Assembly: GCA_025964075.1 (NCBI GenBank)
Contig: JAOPZQ010000296.1
Span: 1 to 6,105 of the forward strand
Origin: Solirubrobacterales bacterium
GTDB lineage: Bacteria; Actinomycetota; Thermoleophilia; Solirubrobacterales; Solirubrobacteraceae
Direction: 5' to 3'
Length of the DNA: 6,105 nucleotides
The translations under genes and the position numbers were made by a program. The notes under the pieces are model-generated. The model worked only from the letters and a program-made list of their open reading frames with translations. It searched no databases and was not told where the DNA came from. Below are positions 1 through 5,419 of this stretch, piece by piece (positions within the stretch are counted from its first letter, which is position 1; every line of letters begins with the position of its first letter).

Positions 1-398
1 GCGACGTGCTGTCCGGGCGGCCGCGTGATCGGCGCCCGGATACGGCGTTCGTAGCCGCGCCGCGCCCGGTGGGTCACCCGCTCCACCCACATGGCGGCTG
101 TCAGCCCGACGGTCGTCGCGGCGCTTCCCTCCAGTGCCGCGAAGCGCCGGCCGTCCGGCACGCGCTCGCCCTGCAGCGCGTTGCCGAGCCCGATGGCGAA
201 CGCACGGGCCCGTTCGAGCTGCCCTTGGACCTCCAGCGCCTGGACGTCGGCCCGCCGGTGCGCCGCGTTCCCGCGCTCGTCGTCCACCGCTCGCGTCGTG
301 ACGACGAAGCCCGCCACGCTCAGCAGGACGACGAGGAGCGGTACCGCGACGCGAGCCGAGCCGGTGAAACGAAGCCAGCCATGTCGTGCCGCGTCCAC
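1..398 (-). CDS. N-terminal part of a membrane sensor protein, probable CHASE domain (partial, runs off the left edge)
   Basis: An open frame of 132 codons runs from GTG at 398 to the left edge with no stop. Residues about 15-35 (VAVPLLVVLLSVAGFVVTT) form one hydrophobic membrane helix after a short basic N-terminus. The following segment is probably extracytoplasmic. It begins with a helical stretch and ends with MWVERVTHRARRGYERRI (residues 103-120), which resembles the conserved W-x-x-x-V...R-x-x-Y/F-E core of CHASE ligand-binding domains. CHASE domains sit at the front of histidine kinases and diguanylate cyclases; the output domain lies outside the window, so the effector type is unknown. 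The frame is still open upstream of 398, but GTG 398 is the best start: it is preceded by GATAAT and gives a sensible membrane topology. There is no convincing Shine-Dalgarno. The gene is divergent from the OmpR-type regulator, which could be its partner. Confidence 0.72.
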   Translation of the reverse strand, partial: MDAARHGWLRFTGSARVAVPLLVVLLSVAGFVVTTRAVDDERGNAAHRRADVQALEVQGQLERARAFAIGLGNALQGERVPDGRRFAALEGSAATTVGLTAAMWVERVTHRARRGYERRIRAPITRPPGQHV

Positions 399-402
399 GT
401 TG

Positions 403-408
403 AGAATT
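403..408 (-). promoter_or_regulatory. Possible -10 element for the CHASE sensor gene
   Basis: Read on the minus strand, ATAATT preceded by G gives GATAAT just upstream of the GTG start at 398, in an otherwise very GC-rich stretch. A TTCCAC about 18 nt further upstream is a weak -35 match. The placement would put the transcript start at or very near the start codon, giving a leaderless mRNA, which is common in actinobacteria. This is inferred from sequence only. Confidence 0.3.
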
Positions 409-441
409 ATCCGCCGACGTCGTCGCGCCGTGGAATAGCCG

Positions 442-464
442 GATCGGGAGGGCGCGCCCCGATC
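442..464. repeat. Perfect 7-bp inverted repeat in the sensor/regulator divergent gap
   Basis: GATCGGG at 442-448 is the exact reverse complement of CCCGATC at 458-464, with a 9-nt spacer that itself contains most of the 10-bp palindrome GGGCGCGCCC (450-459). The arms are 16 bp apart centre to centre. It lies in the gap between the divergent CHASE sensor and OmpR-type regulator, where an operator or RNA hairpin would act on one or both genes. Function is unknown, and GC-rich palindromes also arise by chance. Confidence 0.45.
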
Positions 465-534
465 GCTCCAAGCGCAACGGCGCGTGACGGGCCGCTTGAG
501 CGCGTGCTCCGGGCCTGGGATGCTTGAAGGCGCC

Positions 535-1218
535 GTGCGAGTGCTGGTCGTCGAGGACGAGGTCAAGCTGGCGTCGCTGATCCGCAGGGCGCTGCTCGAG
601 CAGGGGATGCTCGGCGACGTGGCGATCAACGGCGAGGACGCTCTCTGGATGGCGGGAGCGGTGCCGTATGACGTCGTTGTGCTGGACGTCAACCTGCCCG
701 GGATCGACGGGTTCGAGGTCTGCCATCGCCTACGTCTGGATGGCGTTCGAACGCCGATCCTGATGCTGACGGCGCGCGACGGCGTCGATGACCGCATCAC
801 GGGTCTCGATACCGGTGCCGACGACTACGTGGTGAAGCCGTTTGACTTCAATGAGCTGTTCGCGCGGGTCCGCGCGCTTGCGCGGCGTGGCCCGGTGGAA
901 CGCGGACCGGTCCTGACGCTCGGGGACCTCAGCCTCGACGTGGCCACGCACACGGTCACGCGCGCAGGTGTCGAGATCGCGCTCTCGACGAAGGAGCTCC
1001 TGCTGCTCGAGGTGTTCATGCGCCGGCCGGGTCAGGTCCTCTCCCGCTACGACCTCCTCGAGGGGGCTTGGGAGATGGACTACGAGAACCGCTCGAACGT
1101 CATCGACGTATACGTCCGCTATCTGCGCGAGAAGATCGACCGGCCCTTCGGGATCGAGACGATCGAGACCGTCCGCGGCGCGGGATACCGCATCCGGGCC
1201 GCAGCGGAGCAGTACTAG
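535..1218 (+). CDS. OmpR/PhoB-family two-component response regulator
   Basis: Cytoplasmic DNA-binding response regulator of 227 residues from GTG 535, the usual family length. The N-terminal receiver has VLVVEDE (acidic pocket E7-D8), phospho-acceptor D51 in VVVLDVNLPGIDGFE, switch T79 in LMLTARD, and K101 in DDYVVKPF. The C-terminal winged-helix domain (about 130-225) shows LSTKELLLLEVFMRRPGQVL, SNVIDVYVRYLREKID and the final TVRGAGYRI, all hallmarks of the OmpR class. The start was chosen because GAAGG at 526-530 lies just upstream and the product then begins with the classical M-R-V-L-V-V-E-D. In-frame ATG 520 and GTG 541 are alternatives, and ATG 484 would add an unlikely tail. Its stop overlaps that of the convergent histidine kinase. 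The kinase or the CHASE sensor could be its partner; target genes are not evident. Confidence 0.95.
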   Translation: MRVLVVEDEVKLASLIRRALLEQGMLGDVAINGEDALWMAGAVPYDVVVLDVNLPGIDGFEVCHRLRLDGVRTPILMLTARDGVDDRITGLDTGADDYVVKPFDFNELFARVRALARRGPVERGPVLTLGDLSLDVATHTVTRAGVEIALSTKELLLLEVFMRRPGQVLSRYDLLEGAWEMDYENRSNVIDVYVRYLREKIDRPFGIETIETVRGAGYRIRAAAEQY

Positions 1219-2624
1219 GCGCGTGGTAGGGCGATCGACACGTCGGCGCCGCCGTCGGGGCGGTTGCGCACCTCGGCGTGGCCGCCATGAGCGACCGCCA
1301 CGGCCTCGACGAGCGCCAGTCCGAGACCGCTGCCTGGCTGGTCGCCGCGCGCGTGCTGGCCGCGTCCGAACCGCTCGAACGCTCGTGGGATCAGGTCGTC
1401 GGGAAAGCCGTGTCCCTCGTCGGTGACGTGCAGCTCGACCTGCTCGCGGTCGCCTCGGGCGCTTAGGGTGATGGTGCCCTCGCCGTAGAGCAGCGCGTTG
1501 GTGATCAGGTTGTCGAGCGCCTGGGCGGAACGGTCCGGATCGGCGCGGACCGCGCAGCCGGCGGGCACGTCGCCGATGGTGATCGACCGCCCCCTGACCT
1601 CCATCCCGGCGCGAGCACGTCCGGCGGCGTCCTCGAGCAGCTCGCGCGCCGCCAGCGGCTGAGGCTGCAAGGGCAGGCGGCCCTGGTCGGCCCGCGCCAG
1701 CACGAGCAGGTCGTCCGCGAGCCGCGACATACGCTTGGCCTCCTGCGACGCGGACTCGAGCGCGGCGCGGAGCTCCGCTTTTTGGCGGTCGCCCAGCAGC
1801 GCGAGGTCGACTTCGGCGCGCAAGGTCGTCAGTGGCGTTCGCAGCTCATGGCTGGCGTCGCTGACGACTCGCCGCTCGTGCGCAACGGCCGCCTCGACGC
1901 GATCGAGCATCGCGTTCAGCGTGCGGCCGAGCGCGCCGATCTCGTCTCCGGCCTCGGACACCGGTAGGCGCTCTGCGAGCTGGCGCTCGGTGATCCGCTC
2001 GGCCCGCGAGCGCATCCGATCGACGGGACGCAGCGCGGCCCGCGCCAACTCATTGCCCCCGATACCGGCGAGCAGCAACGCGACGGGACCGGCGATCAGC
2101 AATAGCGTGCGCAGCCGAGCGAGCTCGGTGTCGCGCGGCGCGACCGAATCGGCCACCGCGACCGCAAGACCGTCGTCGTGGGGAGCGTGCGCCGGAACAG
2201 CCAGCACGCGGACCGCGCCCAACGGCGCCGCGTTGAACTCGAACTGCTGCGTTCGGCGCGCGGCGCGTCCAGCCTGGGCCGGCGTCAGGAGCCGCGGCGC
2301 GCCAGCCTGCGCCGTGGACGCGAGGAGCCGCCCGTCAGCGCGGTAGACCTGAGCTAGGCAACCGCCTACTCGGCAGCCGACCGTGAGCGGGTTCCCGCGT
2401 GACGCAATCGCGTCGGAGTGACCCCGTGCGACCAGTGCGCCGACATCCGCGGCCTGCAGATGCAGCGCGTCGCCGATCTGGGCGTCGAGCGTGCTGCGGA
2501 ACTGGGCGTAGAGGAACACGCCGGCGATCGCAAGAACCGTCGCCATCATCGCCACGGACGCGATCGTCAACCGTGCCCGAATCGGCACCCGGGAGAAACG
2601 CGTCAGCCAGCGCGGGCGGGCCAT
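1215..2624 (-). CDS. Membrane sensor histidine kinase (HAMP, HisKA, HATPase_c)
   Basis: Complete 469-residue kinase of the classical EnvZ/BaeS-like layout. It has TM1 at about 20-41, an extracytoplasmic sensor region of about 130 residues, TM2 at about 172-192, HAMP at about 193-246, and the dimerisation/phospho-acceptor domain with H259 in SDASHELRTPLTTLR. The ATPase domain follows, with N box DNLITNALLYG (N372, N376), G1 DEGHGF (402-407), F box FERFGRG (416-422) and G2 GSGLGLA (431-437). All catalytic motifs are intact. The sensor region contains two cysteines, C84 and C89, that could form a disulfide or sense redox state. It autophosphorylates on H259 and passes phosphate to a receiver aspartate; the convergent OmpR-type regulator is the likely partner and the receiver-only protein a second candidate. 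Its stop codon overlaps the regulator's stop. The signal sensed cannot be read from the sequence. Confidence 0.95.
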   Translation of the reverse strand: MARPRWLTRFSRVPIRARLTIASVAMMATVLAIAGVFLYAQFRSTLDAQIGDALHLQAADVGALVARGHSDAIASRGNPLTVGCRVGGCLAQVYRADGRLLASTAQAGAPRLLTPAQAGRAARRTQQFEFNAAPLGAVRVLAVPAHAPHDDGLAVAVADSVAPRDTELARLRTLLLIAGPVALLLAGIGGNELARAALRPVDRMRSRAERITERQLAERLPVSEAGDEIGALGRTLNAMLDRVEAAVAHERRVVSDASHELRTPLTTLRAEVDLALLGDRQKAELRAALESASQEAKRMSRLADDLLVLARADQGRLPLQPQPLAARELLEDAAGRARAGMEVRGRSITIGDVPAGCAVRADPDRSAQALDNLITNALLYGEGTITLSARGDREQVELHVTDEGHGFPDDLIPRAFERFGRGQHARGDQPGSGLGLALVEAVAVAHGGHAEVRNRPDGGADVSIALPRA

Positions 2625-2663
2625 GCCTGTCCCATACGCTAGCTCGGGCGGACCGGCGCCAGG

Positions 2664-2682
2664 GTGCCTCCCGACGAGGCAC
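2664..2682. repeat. Perfect 7-bp inverted repeat in the kinase/receiver divergent gap
   Basis: GTGCCTC (2664-2670) and GAGGCAC (2676-2682) are exact reverse complements around the 5-nt spacer CCGAC. The 19-bp dyad lies 40 bp upstream of the kinase start and about 126 bp upstream of the receiver gene. It could be an operator for a dimeric regulator or, in a kinase leader transcript, a hairpin. The rest of the 184-bp gap (2625-2808) shows no convincing gene or strong promoter. Confidence 0.5.
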
Positions 2683-2808
2683 GCGGGAGAGCCCTCGCGG
2701 CCACGAGCTCGACGGCCCGATCGAGGCGAACCGGCGCTCTCATCTCCAGCTCATCGGTGCCCTGGACCGTTCGACCCTCTCACCAAACCCTGACCAGAGT
2801 GGGTCGCC

Positions 2809-3180
2809 GTGTCCACGCCGTCGTTCGATGTGCCGGTATCTGTCCTCGTCGTCGACGACGACGCCAAGTTCCGTAGGCTCGCCGTGCTCCTGCTCCGATT
2901 GCGCGGCTATGAGGTCGTCGGGGAGACCGCGGACGCGGCTTCCGCCGTCGACGCGGCCGTAGCGCTGCGGCCGAGCGTGATCCTGCTCGACGTCAACCTC
3001 CCGGACCGCGACGGCTTCTGGGTCGCGGAGACGCTCAACGAGGCCGGAATCACGTCGCGGATTCTGCTCACGTCCGCGCTGACCGATGTGTCAGCTCGCG
3101 CCCTCGAGCGGTGCGGGGCCGTGGCGTTCGTTCCCAAGGACGAGCTGGCGACGACCGACCTATTCCGCCTGCTGTGGTAG
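2809..3180 (+). CDS. Receiver-only (single-domain) response regulator
   Basis: A 123-residue protein made of one receiver domain with no output domain. Acidic pocket residues lie in VLVVDDD (D16-D18), the phospho-acceptor is D61 in ILLDVNLPDRDGF, the switch residue is T88 or S89 in ILLTSA, and the conserved lysine is K110 in FVPKDEL. The FVPKDEL ending is typical of NarL/FixJ-type receivers, but the frame stops where a linker and LuxR-type HTH would begin, and I see no HTH in the other frames before the cytochrome. It may be a phosphate shuttle or sink, or act by protein contact, as CheY- and Spo0F-type proteins do. GTG 2809 is the chosen start; GTG 2830 is an alternative. It is divergent from the histidine kinase, a plausible phosphodonor. 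Confidence 0.9.
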   Translation: MSTPSFDVPVSVLVVDDDAKFRRLAVLLLRLRGYEVVGETADAASAVDAAVALRPSVILLDVNLPDRDGFWVAETLNEAGITSRILLTSALTDVSARALERCGAVAFVPKDELATTDLFRLLW

Positions 3181-3209
3181 GTCGTCGGCGCGGCGGGCAA
3201 ACGCCGGCC

Positions 3210-3225
3210 TGGATCCTGCGATCCA
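3210..3225 (+). terminator. Possible hairpin after the receiver gene
   Basis: TGGATC-CTGC-GATCCA is a perfect 6-bp stem with a 4-nt loop, 30 nt after the receiver gene stop. No T-run follows, so it would be at best an atypical terminator. The rest of the 152-bp gap to the cytochrome (3181-3332) shows no gene or recognised riboswitch. Confidence 0.25.
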
Positions 3226-3332
3226 TCGGGCGCCGGGGCGACGGCTACCTTCAAGCGGTGTCCGGGAGGGCAACAGCCGCTCGGCTACCGCGGGTGCTTC
3301 ACCTCTGCCCGGCACCTCCGCGAGACCGAGCG

Positions 3333-3662
3333 ATGCGAACGGCGCGCCGACTGACCCTGCTCGCGCTCGCCGTTGCCGCACTGAGCGGCTGTGGGTCGTC
3401 GGGCACGGCAGACCTGGCGTCTGAGGGCCGCGGCGTCTTCGTCTCGGCCGGGTGCGGCAGTTGCCACACGACCGTCGCAGCCCCCTCCCACGGAACGCTC
3501 GGCCCGAACCTCGACACCAGCGAGCGGCTCACCCGCCGCCAAATCCGCACCCAGCTGGATGCCGGGGTGGGAGGGATGCCGTCCTTCCAGGGCCGCCTGA
3601 CCGGACACCAGCAGGACGCGGTGGCCGAGTTCGTCTACGAGTTGATGTACCACCGGCGGTGA
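3333..3662 (+). CDS. Small lipoprotein c-type cytochrome
   Basis: A 109-residue exported haem protein. The N-terminus MRTARR plus a hydrophobic stretch (7-18) ends in the lipobox LSGC with C20 as the lipidated cysteine, so the mature protein should be anchored to the outer face of the cytoplasmic membrane. A single CXXCH haem site is present (CGSCH, residues 41-45), followed by GPNL (57-60), typical of class I cytochromes c. The probable distal haem ligand is M82 in GGMPSF, and a C-terminal helix DAVAEFVYELMYH follows. Size and order match the cytochrome c family seen in mono-haem electron carriers. ATG 3333 is chosen because it directly precedes the signal peptide; the frame is open further upstream, but that part looks non-coding. 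No strong Shine-Dalgarno is seen. No oxidase or dehydrogenase lies next to it, so its redox partner is unknown. Confidence 0.9.
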   Translation: MRTARRLTLLALAVAALSGCGSSGTADLASEGRGVFVSAGCGSCHTTVAAPSHGTLGPNLDTSERLTRRQIRTQLDAGVGGMPSFQGRLTGHQQDAVAEFVYELMYHRR

Positions 3663-3727
3663 CCGGAAGGCCGGATGAGATCGCGGTCGCCCGCCGGCTG
3701 CCGGACCGAGCTCGATTCACGCGCCGC

Positions 3728-4465
3728 TCACGCGGCCCGGAAGACTCGAAAGTCACCACTCACCGTGTTGCCGCGGACAACGACTGTCGGGCCGGCGTCC
3801 TCGCCGGGCGCATCGGAGAGCGGCACGTCTGAGCTGAGGTCGCCGGAGGCCGATCCCGCGTCCACGTCGATGCTCGTTCCGGGAGCGATGCCGAGCTCGA
3901 CGTCGCCCGAGACGCTCTGGACGGTCACCCTGCCCTCCCGCAGCGAGCCCACGCGCACCCCGCCGGAGACCGACTTCACCGACACGGAGCCGTCGACCGA
4001 CTCGGCGGCGAGGTCCCCCGAGACCGTGCGCACGTCCACGTCGCCGACGACGCGGGACAGGCGCACGTCGCCGCTCACGGTCTTGGCGATCGCGTTGCCT
4101 TCGAGCTCCCCGATGACACGGACGTCGCCAGAGGTGGACGTCGTCTCGAGCCCGGCAAAGATGCCGTCGAGCGTCGCGTCGCCCGAGGCGGTCACGATCT
4201 CGACGCGAGTGTGGTGCGGGACGCGGGCGCGCACCTGGAGCGATCCGTCGAACCGACCGAAGAAGCTGGTGAACGTCTTCCGTTGCTGTTCGACGACGAG
4301 CCGGTCGCCGACGAGCTCGACCTTCGTCGCGTCGATGAGCTTCTGCGAGCCCTCGAGCGCGACGGTCGACTCGCCGCCGTCGACCGTCGCGACATCGACG
4401 TCGGCGACCGGGACCTTGACCTCGAGCCGCACGGGCCGCGGCGTGGCGAAGCGTTGCGCCGCCAT
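3728..4465 (-). CDS. DUF4097-family beta-strand repeat protein
   Basis: A 245-residue protein dominated by a short repeat centred on (T/S)-(V/A/T)-S-G-D-hydrophobic. Copies begin at S94, S112, S131, S149, S167 (SGG variant), S186, S207 and S236, mostly 18-19 residues apart, as expected for stacked turns of a right-handed beta-solenoid. This is the signature of the DUF4097 (putative adhesin) family, whose function is not established. No signal peptide or membrane helix is visible, so this copy is probably cytoplasmic. The start at ATG 4465 is supported by GAAGGGGG (4480-4473) seven bases upstream. It follows the 32-residue ORF by only 2 nt, and that ORF follows the ribbon-helix-helix gene. HicB-like/DUF4097 pairs are common in actinobacteria, so the RHH protein probably controls this gene. 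Confidence 0.88.
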   Translation of the reverse strand: MAAQRFATPRPVRLEVKVPVADVDVATVDGGESTVALEGSQKLIDATKVELVGDRLVVEQQRKTFTSFFGRFDGSLQVRARVPHHTRVEIVTASGDATLDGIFAGLETTSTSGDVRVIGELEGNAIAKTVSGDVRLSRVVGDVDVRTVSGDLAAESVDGSVSVKSVSGGVRVGSLREGRVTVQSVSGDVELGIAPGTSIDVDAGSASGDLSSDVPLSDAPGEDAGPTVVVRGNTVSGDFRVFRAA

Positions 4466-4467
4466 CG

Positions 4468-4566
4468 TCAGGCCCCCTTCGCGGCCGGCTCGCGGCAGCC
4501 GGAGGGATCGGGGTCGGTCCGCCGCACGGTTGCGGCGGCGGCAGTGGGGACGCGGGACGCGAACAT
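4468..4566 (-). CDS. Small 32-residue ORF between the RHH and DUF4097 genes
   Basis: An unrecognised small ORF from ATG 4566 to TGA 4470-4468. Its strong Shine-Dalgarno AAAGGAG (4577-4571) overlaps the stop codon of the RHH gene, with a 4-nt spacer to the ATG. The stop lies 2 nt before the DUF4097 start (TGA-CG-ATG), and the DUF4097 Shine-Dalgarno lies inside its last codons. By my count 28 of 31 codons after the start end in G or C. The peptide begins MFASRVPTAAAATVRR and is rich in Ala, Pro and Arg, with one Cys and no membrane helix or known domain. It could be a real small protein or a coupling leader that hands ribosomes to the DUF4097 gene. The ribosome site and exact fit are seen; expression is inferred. 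Confidence 0.55.
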   Translation of the reverse strand: MFASRVPTAAAATVRRTDPDPSGCREPAAKGA

Positions 4567-4576
4567 GGGACTCCTT

Positions 4577-5029
4577 TCAGCTCCGGCCGTAGCCGGTGAG
4601 GCGGCGACTGCCGCCGGTGGACGAACGCGGCTCGAGCACGCGGTTGAGCGCCTGCACGAGCCAGGTGTTGACAGAGACGCCGTGGGCCGCCGCGGCCGCC
4701 TCGAGGCGGGACTTCAGGCTCTCCGGCAGGCGCAGGGTGATCCGGGCGCTGAAGGCCTCGTCGGCCGCTTCGGCAGGCGCCGGGTCCGCGTCGTCGACGT
4801 GGACGAGCTCCAAGTCGCCGCCGGCGACACGGACCTCGACGCCTCCCCGTTCGAGCTGAGGGGAGAGCTCGAGCGCCGCCTCGGCAAGCGCCTCCTGGAG
4901 GCGCCGGCGCAGCGATGACTCGAGCGCGACCACCAGAAGCTCGGCGGCGCGGGCGGTCGACTCGTCACCCACCGCCGCGACGCGCGCGAGGTCCTCGCAG
5001 ACCGCCTGGACATAGCTGTCGACTCGCAT
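4577..5029 (-). CDS. HicB-antitoxin-like protein with C-terminal ribbon-helix-helix domain
   Basis: A 150-residue protein. Residues 95-133 form a ribbon-helix-helix fold: strand ARITLRL, helix A PESLKSRLEAAAAAHG and helix B SVNTWLVQALNRVL, as in Arc/HicB-type DNA-binding antitoxins. The N-terminal 60 residues are helical, followed by a short strand segment (GGVEVRVAGGDLELVHV) and a proline/alanine linker. No toxin gene is adjacent: downstream are the small ORF and the DUF4097 gene, a pairing often seen in actinobacteria and annotated as HicB family antitoxin. It is therefore more likely a transcriptional regulator of its own operon than a true antitoxin. ATG 5029 has no Shine-Dalgarno and sits directly behind a TTGACA promoter, so the transcript may be leaderless. 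Confidence 0.87.
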   Translation of the reverse strand: MRVDSYVQAVCEDLARVAAVGDESTARAAELLVVALESSLRRRLQEALAEAALELSPQLERGGVEVRVAGGDLELVHVDDADPAPAEAADEAFSARITLRLPESLKSRLEAAAAAHGVSVNTWLVQALNRVLEPRSSTGGSRRLTGYGRS

Positions 5030-5055
5030 GACGTCAAAATGACATCAGCATGCTG
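5029..5055. promoter_or_regulatory. Candidate operator: TGACGTCA, TGACATCA and CAGCATGCTG
   Basis: TGACGTCA (5029-5036, a perfect palindrome) and TGACATCA (5040-5047, one mismatch) are direct repeats exactly 11 bp apart, about one helical turn. Overlapping the second is the 10-bp palindrome CAGCATGCTG (5046-5055). Ribbon-helix-helix dimers often bind short tandem palindromic boxes cooperatively. The boxes cover the start codon, -10 and spacer of the minus-strand promoter, so binding would repress the RHH operon. The binding protein is inferred. Confidence 0.4.
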
Positions 5056-5064
5056 TCGTGTCAA
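5036..5064 (-). promoter_or_regulatory. Promoter of the RHH/small ORF/DUF4097 operon
   Basis: On the minus strand a perfect -35 TTGACA (5064-5059) is followed after 17 nt by CATTTT (5041-5036), a 3/6 match to the -10 consensus but in an AT-richer patch. The start point would fall at about the ATG at 5029, so the mRNA would be leaderless, consistent with the missing Shine-Dalgarno. Confidence 0.5.
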
Positions 5065-5089
5065 GTCACTCACGATCTCGCACAGTCGT

Positions 5090-5097
5090 GATACCGT
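5090..5097 (+). promoter_or_regulatory. Possible -10 region for the ArsR/DUF899 operon
   Basis: GATACCGT preceded by GT gives TG-A-TACCGT, an extended -10-like match that keeps the key T, A and final T. The -35 region (CTCACG, 5069-5074) is weak. The start point would fall near 5103-5105, the ArsR start codon, again suggesting a leaderless transcript. Confidence 0.3.
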
Positions 5098-5104
5098 TCA
5101 CCAT

Positions 5105-5419
5105 GTGGTTAACGATCCGTTCCGGGCGCTTTCGCATCCGATCCGCCGTGGCATCGTGGAGCGCCTCGCCGAAGGTCCGGCGACGGTCGGCGAGGCCACC
5201 GGCGGCTTCGGGGTGTCGAAGCCCGCGATCTCCCATCACCTGAAGGTGCTCGAGGAGACGGGCGTCGTGACCCGCGTGGCCGAGGGCCGTACGCATCGGC
5301 TCTCGCTCGAGCCGGATGTGCTCAGCGTGGCGGCCGACTGGATGGATCGCCAGCGCGCCCTCTGGGGGCGCCTGTTCGATGTCGTCGACGAATACCTCAA
5401 GGAGGAAGAATCTCAATGA
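5105..5419 (+). CDS. ArsR-family winged-helix transcriptional repressor
   Basis: A 104-residue regulator from GTG 5105. It begins VNDPFRALSHPIRRGIVERL, the standard first helices of ArsR proteins. The helix-turn-helix (about 26-50) contains VSKPAISHHLKVLEETGVV with the classic SHHLKVLEE recognition helix, and the wing is RVAEGRTHRLSL. A helical tail (DWMDRQRALWGRLFDVVDEYL) should form the dimer interface. It has no cysteine at all and lacks the metal-binding ELCVCDL motif, so it is not a thiol-based arsenic or cadmium sensor. GTG 5105 is chosen because it aligns with the family start; ATG 5039 would add 22 unlikely residues lying within the other operon's promoter. The DUF899 gene overlaps its end by 4 nt and is the likely target, probably with autoregulation. 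Confidence 0.92.
   Translation: MVNDPFRALSHPIRRGIVERLAEGPATVGEATGGFGVSKPAISHHLKVLEETGVVTRVAEGRTHRLSLEPDVLSVAADWMDRQRALWGRLFDVVDEYLKEEESQ
5399..5406 (+). promoter_or_regulatory. Strong Shine-Dalgarno of the DUF899 gene inside arsR-like gene
   Basis: AAGGAGGA lies in the last codons of the ArsR-family gene, about 10 nt before ATG 5416. It fixes the start of the DUF899 gene and contrasts with the absent ribosome site of the first gene in the operon. Confidence 0.8.

Noticed and set aside
6..527. Long plus-strand open frames over the left end (173 and 115 codons)
   Set aside because: Their translations are Arg/Pro/Ala-rich without domain features, while the opposite strand encodes a membrane helix and a CHASE-like segment. 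They are GC-driven shadows.
2399..2962. Plus-strand 187-codon frame spanning the kinase start, the intergenic gap and the receiver gene
   Set aside because: Low-complexity Arg/Ser/Pro translation that overlaps two well-supported genes; no family features.
3181..3332. Possible riboswitch or structured leader upstream of the cytochrome
   Set aside because: Several short GC-rich complementary segments exist, but I could match none to a known riboswitch consensus such as cobalamin, ZTP or c-di-GMP.
3663..3674. CCGG-AAGG-CCGG hairpin as a terminator between the cytochrome and DUF4097 genes
   Set aside because: Only a 4-bp stem with no T-run; common by chance in DNA of this composition.
3675..4592. 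Plus-strand 305-codon frame opposite the DUF4097 gene
   Set aside because: Ser/Thr/Pro-rich complement of the SGD repeats; the minus-strand reading gives clear DUF4097 repeats and a good Shine-Dalgarno.
4577..5029. A true HicAB toxin-antitoxin module
   Set aside because: The RHH protein has no adjacent HicA-like toxin; the 32-residue ORF is too short and lacks the HicA fold.
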